NCBI GenBank assembly: GCA_030549175.1
Contig: JAUKUA010000009.1
Location: forward strand, 62,001-126,000
Source of the DNA: Lasiosphaeris hirsuta
Taxonomy: Eukaryota; Ascomycota; Sordariomycetes; Sordariales; Lasiosphaeriaceae
Reading direction: 5' to 3'
Length of the DNA stretch: 64,000 nt
The position numbers and the translations under genes are program-made. The notes under the pieces were generated by a model. The model did no database searches. It worked only from the letters and a program-made list of their open reading frames with translations, and had not been told where the DNA came from. Shown here piece after piece: positions 9,177 to 20,211 of this stretch (the first letter of the stretch is position 1; each line of letters opens with the position of its first letter).

Positions 9177-11195
9177 ATGGCACGAATTACAGGTAATCAA
9201 GTTGTGGCCCGTGGGCTTGAGAAGCGCAAGGTTTGCTCCTCCGACCTACAGTACTCTGTTGTCTAACTTAATGCACTGACGAAGTAAGGCGTGCGATCTT
9301 TGCCACATCAAAAAGATTCGATGTGATTCTGGGAAGCCCACGTGTTCGCACTGCATCGTGTATTCCGCCCATTGCACCTACACGCCGCATATCAAAAGAA
9401 GAAGGGACGAAGTCAGAGCGCAGACAAGGTATAAAGTTATGGGTTGAGAATGCCAGTACTGTGGTTTGGGACTCACAATGTTCTTTCCAGTGTCAAAATT
9501 GCTCAGACAACCGTCAAACCAACGGAGGGACCTGCGCAGCTCGAATTGGGCTCGTCGCTCTCTGGACTTCCAAACCAGAACAAATGTCTCAGCCTTCCAC
9601 CCTTGGCAGTCCTGCTTCCCTATCTTGACGATTACTTTACGAATTTCAATGCCATCGTTCCCCTCTTTGACAAAAAGTCATTCATGGGGATGATCAACCA
9701 GAGCGGAGTTCCTGAGTGCGACGACACATCCATCATCGCCCTCGTCAACGTGGTTTTGGCTCTCACCTACCGCCACCGCGCAACCACTCGCCCTCCCATC
9801 CCATGTTTCGACACAGCGGCGTGCATCACCAATGCCCAGGCAGCAATCAACAGCCCGAGTAACTCTCGCCATGGTCTCTGCAATCTGCAAGTCCTTCTTG
9901 GTCTCGCCATTCTGGAGCAAGGGATACCCCATCAAAGCCGTTCACCGCCCACGACTTCCTACATTGCCAGTGCCATAAAGCTAGCACATGGGCTAGGACT
10001 CCATCAGAGCGAGACAAACGCCCTTCTCGACCCTGAGGAGTCGTGTCAGCGAGTACGGGTGTTCTGGATAGCCTACATTTTCGACAGAGACATCAACATC
10101 CGCAAGCACGAGCCCCCTCTGCAGCAGGAGAGAGACCACGACATTCCTATCCCTTGCGCCGGGCCGGGAGACAGCCTTGTTCGGTTCACTTCGGCATCTG
10201 GTATGGAAGTCCAGGTTGACTTTTTGCAACTTCGCATTCACCTTGCGTACGTCCAGAACACCATATACGAGCAGATGTATTCGGTTTACGCCTCCAGCCA
10301 GACCGTAGGCGAGCGAGAGCACAACATCGCCAAAATTCACGCTATGCTGGGGGCGTGGATGGCGGCGGTACCCCCAGAGCTCCACCCCGATAGGCTTGCG
10401 GGGGCGTCGCCGCAGTGCTGGGTGCGCCAGCTGGTCGCTTTGTACTTTGCCTATTTCGCCTGCTTCCAGCATACACATCGGGTCGGGTCGTATGACGCCG
10501 AATGGGTTACGCGGCTTGTAAACTACAGCCACCATGCCACCGATCCCGGTAGTGACGAGAGGGTATCTACTACTGGTCCAGGTCTTGCAGTTCCAACTAC
10601 TTTCTCGGAGCCTTCTGCAAAGTGGGGAGAACTTGTGTCCACCGCAAGGCAATGTGGGCTGCTGTTCCGGCTGGTGGATCCAGATGACAATGCCCTGATT
10701 TGGTCTGTATTTTCTGTCATGAATGTGTTGTTCACTGAGAGAATGGCGAGACTGACTTGCAACGTTAGGACTACATCCTGCACTTACTTGTCAGCGGCCC
10801 TTGTTTTGATAGCCAACACCATGACGGTCTCGACGCGCGGCGCCATTGAAGACGGGTATGACGGCCATGATTCCGACGCACAGCTTGTAGCAGAGGTAGT
10901 AGCGTTCCTAAAGAGAGCCGCTGTCGAGGTTCCGGATTTGCAGGCAATGCACGCAGCCTTGGCCGAGTTGAGCTGCCGAGCGCGTTCCGTACATATCAGA
11001 TCGACATGGAGCCGGCCTGGCCCAAAACCGGCGTCCGTGGCTTGGCTGGAGGGTCAAGCGCGCCGGACCGCTCAACATTCAGCACTGGCCCTCGTCGAGG
11101 CATTTACATCATCTGATGTAAAGCCCTTGGCGACACGACTGCGTCATTCACGAGAAGTGGCAGGCCATAGACAAAGGCTAGAATACCTGCCATGA
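9177..11195 (+). CDS. Zn2Cys6 transcription factor with fungal-specific regulatory domain
   Basis: Exons 9177-9230, 9289-9428 and 9491-11195 join in phase to give 632 residues. Residues about 19-46 form a perfect binuclear zinc cluster, C-x2-C-x6-C-x6-C-x2-C-x6-C, preceded by a basic RGLEKRKA stretch. This is the DNA-binding domain, and it is followed by a basic KRRRDE linker. The long third exon has the middle-homology (Fungal_trans) region, beginning with YLDDYFTNFNAIVPLFDKKSF and containing AHGLGLHQSE and RVFWIAYIFDRDI. The protein is expected to act in the nucleus, with the regulatory domain setting response to an inducer. It lies between the SDR (divergent) and the MFS transporter (convergent), the usual arrangement of a pathway-specific regulator. 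Target genes are inferred, not shown. Confidence 0.92.
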
Positions 11196-11348
11196 TATAC
11201 TAGTACGGCAGCGCACGCTAGCGGGGGTTGGATGATGTTGCACGTACACATACATACATGCAGCCGGTGTGGAAAGATATCGGAAAGGAAGTCTTTCGCG
11301 TTTTGGGTTTTTACAGGCTATGTGAAGAGCAAGCAACCTAGAAACCAG

Positions 11349-13260
11349 TCAATCCCCGCTAGTGAATCGCCCTGATTGTCTTAGTCTTCGCCCATACACC
11401 CAGATGACCCACGGTGCCGGTATCCCGAGCACGACAGATGCCAACCCAACTACAGAACCCCCCCAGCCATAACCAAGCTGGCCAAAGAGAGCCGGGACAA
11501 AGAGCGGAAAGCAAAAGGCCAGCGTGGAACGGAGAAAGGAACAGGCAGCTGATGCCGATGCCGAATGAAGACTGTACGAGTCGGAAATGTAGGCAGATAT
11601 ACACTGGTAAGAGATAATGCTACTGCCGGCAAAAATGGCTGCTCCGAGCTACAAGACAACGGGAAAAAAAGAAAACAATTGTTAGCCTTCTTCCATCTCT
11701 CGTCGACCGCGGGAGAGCAAGAAACTTACATTTGGAATCAGGAAGTGGAGCTTGGTCTGGGCTGACCAGGCAAAGAGGAAGATTCCGCAAGGGGATATGA
11801 TTGACGCTGGTATCATGAGGGGCACCCGGAACTCGGGGAGGCCAGGTTCGTTTTCAGATATGCCATGGTGTCGTTTCAAGCTCGCGTACACCCGATCCGT
11901 GGCGGGGCCGCAGATGTTGACCCCGATGAGTGACCCAACCGCGAGAGAGATGTAATTCAAGGTGGCGTCACCACGAGGCATCCCATACCACCCTTCCCAC
12001 AAGGCCGGAAATCCCGAGATCAATAGATAGAGGGTGCCAAAGTTAAAAGCCTGATAGACAGCCAGCACTTGGATTATGGGCTGGGTGCCGAGCATGACCC
12101 ACGGCCGAGAGAGCGTGATGCGAAGTAATCCCAGCAGCGTCCGGTCGTTTTCTGACTGTTCCCACTCGGTCTGAAACTTCTGGTTGCCACTCCTTTCTCG
12201 CATGGCTTGGGCCTTGAGGAAGAGGATCCGGGGCGGGTAGGTCTCGCGCAGAAAAAAGAAGGCAAAAATCTGGACAGTGATGTTGGTAATGACAATTGTA
12301 AAAAAACACCAGCGCCAGGTCGTATACTGGGTCATGTAGCCACCAACTATTCGTGCTCACGCATGTCAGCAAAGTTGTCCCATTTGGGCTGAAGGAGATT
12401 TGAGGACTTCTTGCCAATTGGTCCAATGGCTGGCCCCAAGACTCCAGCCAGCTGATAGATGGCGATACCTCGACCGCGCTCTTCGGGCCTCCAGCAGTCT
12501 GTCAATACTCCACTGCCCATCTGCAGAAGTTAGCTCTCGCGGCCTTGTTCAATTTGTTGCAGCGAGGTGATACTAACCCCAACACTGGCGCTCCCACCTA
12601 CACCAGCAAGAAAGCGAAAGGCCGTGATTTGGGACCGCGACGCTGAGAAGCCGCACAGGGTGGTAAAAAGAATGAATATCAGGTTCCCAAACCGTATGAC
12701 GCGGACTCGCCCCCAGATCTCCGAGCATGGCGACAGAATAAAGGGGCCGAGCGCGTATGCAAGGAGAAAGATGGACAGGATGAGCTGGAGTTGGACCTCA
12801 TTTTTTATATGGAACTCCTCGCCAATGGATGTGAGGGCTGGTGCTGTAATAGACGAGCAAAGAGGTGACAAAAATGCAAATGTTGATATGACGAGCGATG
12901 TCTAATAGGGTGGCCGAGCATGGTCAGATAAAGGCCCGAGGAAAACTAGTAACAAGTCGAGAAACAACTTGCCGCCCATTTCTGTCCTGTGCTCCAGTTT
13001 TTGGGATTCGACGGATCATCTGGCCCATCCCAAGTAACCTATGGTATCAAGGCAGGGGGTTAGCCATGCTCCTACTGGAAAGCCGACTATTGGTCGGTAT
13101 GTACTGTCAAGGTCTCGTTGGAGACCTCCTTGGTCTCGGAGTCGGAGACATCGGAAATATCAGATATGTCAGTGCGGCTGGAATGCTCCTTGGTGGAGTC
13201 AGTTATGTGGTGTGTTGAATCGTTGCCCAACAATGATCGAAGAAAAGTGAGGATGGCCAT
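11349..13260 (-). CDS. MFS multidrug/metabolite exporter (DHA1 type)
   Basis: The start MAILTFLRSLL is at 13260, followed by an acidic, Ser-rich tail and, after an intron (GTACAT...CTAAC...TAG), the family motif VTWDGPDDPSNPKNW. Membrane segments follow: AFLSPLCSSITAPAL, LILSIFLLAYALGPFILSPCSE (DHA1 motif), GFSASRSQITAFRFLAGVGGS, then SDCWRPEERGRG-like TDCWRPEERGRG and GVLGPAIGP (motif C). The second half of the carrier covers 12335-11700, and the last exon ends at 11349. Two oddities occur. One intron appears to be GC-AG (GCAAGA...CTGAC...TAG near 12360-12400), joining GPI to VGGYMTQYTTWRW. The intron after KWAA does not restore the frame with a GT donor, so a one-base change there is possible. 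It sits convergent to the Zn2Cys6 gene and is probably an exporter of the local pathway's product. Plasma-membrane location is inferred. Confidence 0.85.
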
Positions 13261-14351
13261 AACGGGAGAAAGGGATCATGCGACGAGCCGTGACTTGGAG
13301 TTGAACATAAGTGGATCGGGAAAAGCGAACAAAACGTACTTGTGACGAGGCCGGCGGAATGGAGACGACAACGACGGCTATTTAAGAGGGCCTCGCATCT
13401 GGACCGTCAAACTTTCAATATTTCGCACTGCAAGGAAGAGAGGTTGGGATTACCGCGCGTACTCATATTCAACACAGAGGGTTTAAACCCATTCTGGAAT
13501 AGGGATTCCAAGGGGCTGCCGATTTATCGAGATTTGATCGAGACTCCATTCCCAATCGGGCACAAGTCCACAGCCCGCTGACAAGCGAGTTCGGGTGCCG
13601 CATCCAAACTTCCGATTGAGGTCACCAGCCACAAGGCTTGTCTCAAGAGAAAATATGGACAAAGAAGGCTCTGCCCGAGAATAGCTCAATGGAGCAATAC
13701 CGCCCTACTGGTTCGCTCGCTTGGCGGGCTGAGACACGCTGAGAGCGAGACCACCTGACCGGATCTGCAAAGATCCCCGCGGCATGATACCCTCAAGGAT
13801 GTCAAGGATGGCCAGGTTGCAACAGGCCATATTGCCCTTCGCCGCTTCTTACCCATCAACTTCGGCTGGTCGACGATGGAAGGGTGTACGCCATCGACAC
13901 AGACATTCGCGAGGGAATGAGCCTCGGAGTTACGTGTCAACAATATATCTCTGGTTGGCGATGTCATTCGACTCCCTGGGTCGATTTTCATTCGCACGGA
14001 CGACTTGAAAGTGTTCATTACCTAATGATTTAGTCGGAGGACCGAAACATGTCCAATCATCTCGCGTGAGAAATTATGTCTTGACTTGTTGCTTTCTGGA
14101 AGGAGAAAAGCTTTTCTTAGCGCTGAGCTTCAGAATGCCTTTCCATGTACCAACCTGCTTGCGATGTCCCGCCGCGTCTGGGACATACACGCACAAGAGT
14201 GGCTTTCTTGAACGGCAATAGAACAGTGGTATTATTGATCCGAATCCTACGAGGTATGACGTTGCGCGTTGAAGGAGGGGAGTTGTTTACCAGTGGAGGA
14301 CGGCGCTGCCACGACATGCACCATCCTATCAGTCAAGAACAAATATGCTCA
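13261..14351. other. intergenic, no gene supported
   Basis: No spliced reading frame with a recognisable family was found on either strand. Short open frames near 13690-14020 have no family signal and stop codons interrupt every joined reading I tried. Confidence 0.4.
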
Positions 14352-14654
14352 TCAACACACACTGCGGCGACGCAACACAGCACCCGCCAAAGTCACAGCG
14401 CCATCGCGCGTGCCATTCTGGGCATCACGCGAGAATGGGATCTGGCTGTTCCTCTCCGAGGTAAACAAGTCAACTGCCGAGAACCAACACCTTGTGGGCG
14501 ACATATCAAAGTCCGCAAGGAGACGATCGAGCGAAACGGACAGGGAGAGAACTGAGACTTCCTGCCAGAGTGTAGGCGTGTTGCAATGCGCCGCAAATCC
14601 GTCAGATACTGCAATACATGCGATACCCAGGAGTAAACCGGCAGCAAATGTCAT
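14352..14654 (-). CDS. possible small secreted protein (fragment or first exon)
   Basis: From an ATG at 14654 the minus strand reads MTFAAGLLLGIACIAVSDGFA, which looks like a signal peptide with a cleavage site near Ala22. A segment with two cysteines follows (AHCNTPTL, MSPTRCWFS). The pattern faintly recalls cyanovirin-like (CVNH) secreted proteins, in which a CWxSxxDL-type segment precedes an N-rich stretch, but key residues are missing. The frame ends at 14352, and I could not join a convincing second exon downstream. It may be a truncated gene. The confidence is low because signal-like starts occur by chance. Confidence 0.28.
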   Translation of the reverse strand: MTFAAGLLLGIACIAVSDGFAAHCNTPTLWQEVSVLSLSVSLDRLLADFDMSPTRCWFSAVDLFTSERNSQIPFSRDAQNGTRDGAVTLAGAVLRRRSVC

Positions 14655-14702
14655 CACGACGCCTCCCAATGAGGAATCATGACACGTGCCTTTTGCCGGC
14701 AT

Positions 14703-16895
14703 TGGTCTTCCAGATTGAGTTGTGGCCAGGTGCGCCTCTCTCGCGTATAGGGTCTAGCCAGGGGCGAGGGCTGAATGGCGCAGAGACATCAATCGAAAGC
14801 CCAATTGTGGGGATGCCGCCAGCTCCAGGGGCCCTGCAAAGGCGGACAACCTCCATCTACTGGTATCCGTATAGAGAAGTGAATTGTTGGGAGACGATGA
14901 GGCACAAGAGAGGGGAAATGGGGACCTCGTATTTCCAATTTTTATTTTTATCTTTGTAAGCTCACTAAGTTGACACAGTTGTCACTTTTCGCATGGCAAT
15001 TATGGTCTTGAACCTTCCGACCCCAGGGCTGGCTTTCGTGGCGTGAGGCGACCGTTTTACCGACGCTACCAACGCTGCCGCTGTGCCGTTGTGCCGCTAT
15101 GCCGCTGTGCCGCACAGTCGGGTCCTTTAATCCTTCCGGCCCTTCCAGAACAAGTTCAGCGTTGGGCCCGAACTTTGCTTTTTTCTTCGTGGTGGATGCT
15201 GTCTACTAGTGCGCAGCTGAAGGACGGGGATCGTTCAGCCCTCAACTCCACCCATCGCCCTCAAACAGCCAAATGTGCCACTCAGCTGGGGACTAGCAGC
15301 ATGGTTTCTGGTCGCTCAATCCGTCATATGATCCAGTTGTCCCTGAAGACTTTTTCCACCCCCTTGAGTCAGTCGGCCTCCCCTTTGTGACCGCAGGAAT
15401 CAACACACCCCGTGTCAAATTAGGGGGCGTTGCACAGAACATCTCTACAAGCGTACGGATAATATCGCGCCGTATGGTATGTGCAATGTGATATATACTT
15501 TGCATCCAACGAATCACGCGTCATTTCCAAAATGTTCTGTGAACGGCGGGAATAGGTACGTACTCGTGAGCATTTTATAACACTTGGTTCATAAAATCCC
15601 AAGCCTACGCAGCACATGATGCGAAAGTTGGTAACATTCAAGGATGTCGGTCCGGGTTGTAGGTACATATATACATGAATTATGAGCCATCAACGGGTGT
15701 TGGCAACAAGTAACCCTTGCAATGGCCCTTCCTGGAGCCAATGCTAGAATAAACTGTATTGAAACCTGGAGCATCGAGCAGCAAAGCTACCGAGGGAATT
15801 TGATGTTAACTTGGATACCAACTGTGCAAAGGAAGGGAGGTAGGAACTTACCAAACGGCAGCTAGGGCTACGCCGACGCCCGGTGCGGCGCGCTGTATTT
15901 GCGGCGCATAACGTGCGCCAACACCGATTATGTGTGGCACTGATCCGTAGATCAGGATATCCAAAAAGGAAGATAGAGAGTGTAGCTAGTGCCCAAGCCC
16001 ATACATGTTCTCACCCGTGCACCCATGGAGATGTTGGAGATTTGGGGTTTGGAACAGGCCAAGAGGTGCTAATACTTCCAGGACACATTCAGACAAATAT
16101 CTAGTATCCAGTTGACAGCCCTCTCGTTTTAGGTGATGGATGGAGGACGAAGTAAGTACCATTCGTAGCCAACTCTCCCAATATCTGTCACAATACCTTA
16201 AAGGTCTTTATTGTACCGTGACACACCAATTACGCGGACATATGAATAGTTTAACAAGTTAAGTAGGGGTTGGAGCAACTCATGGACATCTGCAAGGGGA
16301 CGATATCGAGGAGCATCCTGATACGCATGACCAACTCACGGACGTGAGGTAAAACTTCACAAAATTCTTTGAGAAACTGTCAATATGGCACCCGCAGCAT
16401 TCAGCATTGACGAACTTCAAGGCATGGGGCCGTTTTCATTACGCTCTATTCACGATGCGGAGATCTACGTATACCAAATCTCGCAGGTGATGCCTAGGCC
16501 GTTATCAATAGTTTGTGTAAACGTGATAATGGGACTTTCGCTCCTTGCTTATGATCTGGATAAGCACCAACTTGAGGTGTGTTGGGTGGGAGTGACGAGG
16601 AGGTGGCGTGACTTCGGGCTGGGCTTACTTCAAGCTCCCGGCTTGTCACTTCGATAATCGTTCAGGGTTTCAAGGGATACCTTGACCTAGCGTATCTTTC
16701 TGTCATTGGCTAGTACTAGACGTTCTGGACAATACGATAGCGAGAGGGGAGATGCGTTGGCCGTGTGGGTAATGAGAGGCTCGAATCATCAGATAGATAC
16801 CTACACATACAAAGAACGGCAGAGAACCCATGACACACTCCTCTCTATATCTGGGTACTCTCATTGGTCTTGTAGACAAAGCTGGATGGTGCCTA
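14703..16895. other. intergenic, with a short CCGCTGTG-like microsatellite
   Basis: About 2.2 kb without a supported gene. Imperfect repeats of TGCCGCT/TGTGCCG lie at about 15070-15115. A short frame at 16385-16657 (starting MAPAAFSIDEL, with a possible GTGATG donor near 16487) has no family signal and no clear second exon. Confidence 0.4.
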
Positions 16896-17722
16896 CTAAA
16901 GAATCTGATCCTCCCAAGATTCTGTACCCCACGGAGCCGTCTTATCTCCATACACTCGAACGAGTTTCCATATTGCCATGTCTAGTTTTTGGGCCGATTC
17001 CTCAACCCGCTTTGTTTCTTTGGATGTTCCTAAAAGTCCAGGTATCTTGGTGGTTTTTGCATCGAAACTTTTCTCTTCAAACTCATGGAGGGCTAGCCAT
17101 CTTGGTTGCCCACCGCCCCAGGGGCCGTTGTCGAAGCGGCTTGTCCTCCTCCACCCGTCGATCTGCGATATCTCGTTGATATAGCTTTGGTGGTACCAAT
17201 CATTAAACTGATCGGTCGTCATGTTGGTAGGATCAATGGCTTCTGTGACCAGCAGTGCGCCTCGTTCTGTGCGGCCCATGGAGTTGTTAGTACTGTTGAC
17301 GTTTGGCATCCAAAAAGAATAGGAAATAAGAGTGAATGAGCCAGCGCACCATCACCAGTACTCCCACTCCTCCAAGTCTCAACATGAGGCCCAGACATGA
17401 TCACAATCTGAATGAACTTGGTGACGGGTCCGCCATCGGGCAACAAGGGATCACTCAACGTGACATCCCTGAATTCATGGGCGCTAGTAGCCGAGATGTC
17501 GGGATACTTGTACGTTACAAGGAAGGGCATAGCTCGGCTAGTGTCAAGGCATTGATACCTCCACGCAGCCGTGATAGCTCCTGGTTTGGCGCTCATCCAG
17601 TCGGGAATGTGAACATTTTCATACCACTTGACATAGGTGCTGTACGGTAGTATGTCCTTGAATGTGGGTGTGACTCCAGAATTGGCCAAGAAGATTCCTG
17701 GAGTTGGGACTGCGAGCGCCAT
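16896..17722 (-). CDS. EthD-like dimeric alpha/beta-barrel protein
   Basis: Two exons, 17722-17356 and 17266-16896 (intron GTGATG...ACAG), give 245 residues. The protein contains two repeats of the EthD/ferredoxin-like fold, each with the 'xxWYxxxHIP' kind of signature. In the first half this reads YVKWYENVHIPDWMS, and in the second FNDWYHQSYINEISQIDGWRRTSRF, followed by PRWLALHEFEE. This group is common in fungi, often next to oxidoreductases and metabolite clusters. Bacterial EthD helps ether degradation, but the fungal members have no firmly known reaction. The start MALAVPTPG was chosen because the fold begins there; a 32-codon upstream extension looks non-coding. The nearby oxidoreductase, SDR and MFS genes make a metabolic role plausible. 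Confidence 0.82.
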
Positions 17723-18267
17723 AGTAGATGATGATGTTGAGTAAGAGTTCAATGATTCAACGCCACGTAAGAAGAGTTGATTCCTGTTTGTAACCAACAC
17801 TCGTCTTCCCCACGCCACTCATATTTTATCTATCTAAGCGAGAGTCTTTAACTCTAGTATTTAAATGCCTTAATGTTGGATGGCAGGGAGTAATAAATGG
17901 TGAATTATTCCTTGTGGCTTTACCCAGGCCCGGCGGTACTCTACCAACGTATCATCTACTATCGCCCCTGCCGAAATAGCCTATGCACTGGAAAGATGCA
18001 GGGCTATGTGCTTCAATTGACGTGCACCAGCAATGTGGCCAGGAATCAGATCCGACGGGGGGGGGAGCCAAATTGCTAATTTAGAGCGGAGGCAACGTAG
18101 TAACACAACCCGCTTTGGAAAGCGCGAGCGACAATTGAAGCCGCCTTAAATCGCTCGCTCTTCTTCCCGTGTATCACGAGTTCAGATCGGTTGGTCCCAT
18201 AGAGAAGCCGTAACAACCTTTTCAATTGAGAAATCACATGTATTGCAACCATCTATAACCGCCCACC
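17723..18267. other. divergent upstream region
   Basis: 545 bases between the EthD-like gene and the CBM52-like gene. A run of nine G lies at about 18058-18066. No gene is supported. Confidence 0.5.
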
Positions 18268-19174
18268 ATGCGCCCGCTTGCTGCTTTTGCACTAGCAGCG
18301 AGCTTGTTAGTTACTTCAAACGCCGAGGACACAGCAACCTGCGGAGCCGCAACGTATTTCCCTTCCGAGTACAGCTGCTATAACGACACAGCTCTGTGTC
18401 CGACAGCTTACAGCCTTCCAACCGTTCCATGTAGCGGCTCGGGAGGCTGCTATGCACCTCAATCACTTTCCTGTAATGGGGGGATTCTAAGGACGCTACC
18501 GAAGGCTTCCAGCCCCTTCACGCTGACCGCATTCGGGACAAGGGAGCCATATCGCAACGTCTCAGTGAAGGCGTGCGGAAACTACCTTGCTATTGGAGCC
18601 AATGCAAGAGAGTGTACCTCGTGCACCGGGGTCGGGCCCGGCGTTCAGTGTTCGAGCTATAAGGGCAGAACCGTTTTGCTGCCCGATGGGTCAATGGTAA
18701 GTCTATCATACGCCTGAGCGACGCAAGACAGACGGGAGGTGGATGTGGTAATAACCTGAGAAGGCGGCCGATGTTCCCGGGGGCCAGTACTGGTATGTGG
18801 ATCCTCGCGACGGCGTCCTGCAATTCACCAAGGCGGCGAACTCGACCTCGACAGCCCAAGCCCTTGAAATCCCTGGAAGGGAGTTTGCGGGGCAAAGAGT
18901 CACAGGTAAGTGCCGCCCGCAATTTGCATCACTAAAGTTGAAGTTGTCTCATGTACGGCTCATAGTGTATGAAAATGGTTTCTTCGAATACGACTCTTCA
19001 TCGCACTACTGGCTTGCATGCTTGCGGACGTTGCCTGGCGGGACTATTGGAACGGGCCGGTCCTGGAGAATCTATTCTCCCTCACCTTCGAACCTAGAGT
19101 TCAAGGAGTGCGAGAAGATTAAGTTGGTTGCGACGGCTGTTGATAGAAAACAAGGCGCATATAGGTATGAGTGA
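18268..19174 (+). CDS. secreted CBM52-like (Carb_bind) cell-surface protein
   Basis: Exons 18268-18696, about 18764-18905 and 18966-19174 give 259 residues; the second intron is GTAAGT...TAG. The N-terminus MRPLAAFALAASLLVTSNA is a signal peptide. Next come two cysteine-rich Carb_bind/CBM52-type repeats: TCGAATYFPSEYSCYND through CPTAY, then GGCYAPQSLSCNGG. These are of the type found at the end of fungal endo-1,3(4)-beta-glucanases. A second conserved half follows, with PGGQYWYVDPRDGVLQF, WLACLRTLPGG and a terminal GAYRYE. I expect a secreted glucan-binding or cell-wall protein; no catalytic domain is visible. The first acceptor could be three bases earlier. Confidence 0.75.
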
Positions 19175-19640
19175 GGGACGAGCCAAATCGCCACGGGCCA
19201 GATACCTGGTCGAAAGCGTGGTGTGGCGCAGAGACTTTGGTCTTGGTCGCAGTTGTTTCTAAATAGTCATATTTTCCTGTCTCGGCAGTTATGTCAAGCC
19301 TCATGGTTGCCCTGGGTTATATGCTCGGCTCCTGTGACGGTTTGTGCTTACGGTCGTACAACAGACTGGCAAAGTAGGCGGCTCAAGTGCTGTTTTTATC
19401 CAGGATGTATCCATGATATTTGCAATATCATCCATCTCCTTCAAAGTGGCCCTGCGGGGTCGTCATCTTCCTCCTCCTTGAAAAAGAATACCGCCCGTCG
19501 CGTGTGGTGAAAATCTCGTCGTCGACGGTGGGGAAGGTCTGGCATCTCCCCAGAGCTACCAGCAATCCAAGATTGCCTCTATAATATCTCTGTCTAGCTT
19601 TCCTTTTTGTTTTTTTTTTCTTTCACAAAAAGACTTCGCA
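19175..19640. other. intergenic
   Basis: No gene seen. A T-rich tract at about 19598-19625 lies just upstream of the next start codon and is typical of fungal promoters. Confidence 0.5.
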
Positions 19641-20153
19641 ATGCCACGATCATCAAATCTCATTCTCCTCTTCGCTGCGCTGTTGCTTCAGCTGCAGGTG
19701 GCTAGGACTGTTATTCTGCCATCACACCGCCACCGTCAATTGTCTGGGGATGTTTGCATTGACGGAGCCACAATCGCCAATCTATGGTCGGTGCGGGATT
19801 TGATGATAACTTACGCCCCAACCAACGATCGAGCCGCGACAAGCACCGCTTCATTCTTGGTTACAAACACACGGACGAACTTAACAGAGTCTCTGCAATG
19901 TAATTTGCGAATCAATTACCAGTGCCAGTTCAATGGCACACCGAAGAACCCAAACATTCAAATTTGGTTGCAGCTGAATCTTGTGGCTTATATCAGTTTC
20001 TCAGAGGCACATGGCTGCGGTGGGAAGACGGCCTCGGTTGTTGGAAAGACAGAGCTACCGTTCAGTTGTACCGGTACATCCATCGAGGAAGGCATGCAAT
20101 GCGCCGGCGACGGATATCCGAGCTATGCCAGCGGGATAGCATATACTGACTAG
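19641..20153 (+). CDS. small secreted cysteine-containing protein, AA1-like fold possible
   Basis: A single-exon frame of 170 residues starts with a strong signal peptide (MPRSSNLILLFAALLLQLQ, cleavage near residue 22-26). The mature part has about six cysteines, NLT and NGT glycosylation sequons, and the order C...W-x-V-x-D-x-x-x-x-Y...C...C...F..C. This resembles small Alternaria AA1-like secreted proteins, but I cannot confirm it. The sequence ends GIAYTD shortly before the GMC remnant. It could be an effector-type protein. No intron was needed, and the coding quality (open frame, signal, sequons) argues for a real gene. Confidence 0.5.
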   Translation: MPRSSNLILLFAALLLQLQVARTVILPSHRHRQLSGDVCIDGATIANLWSVRDLMITYAPTNDRAATSTASFLVTNTRTNLTESLQCNLRINYQCQFNGTPKNPNIQIWLQLNLVAYISFSEAHGCGGKTASVVGKTELPFSCTGTSIEEGMQCAGDGYPSYASGIAYTD

Positions 20154-20211
20154 TTCATATACTCGGAGGCTATGTTTCCTGTGTTAGTATTGAAGGAATT
20201 ACCGCAGAAGT

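Noticed and set aside
9993..10652. 219-codon minus-strand frame inside the Zn2Cys6 gene
   Set aside because: Antisense shadow of the regulatory domain exon; no family pattern.
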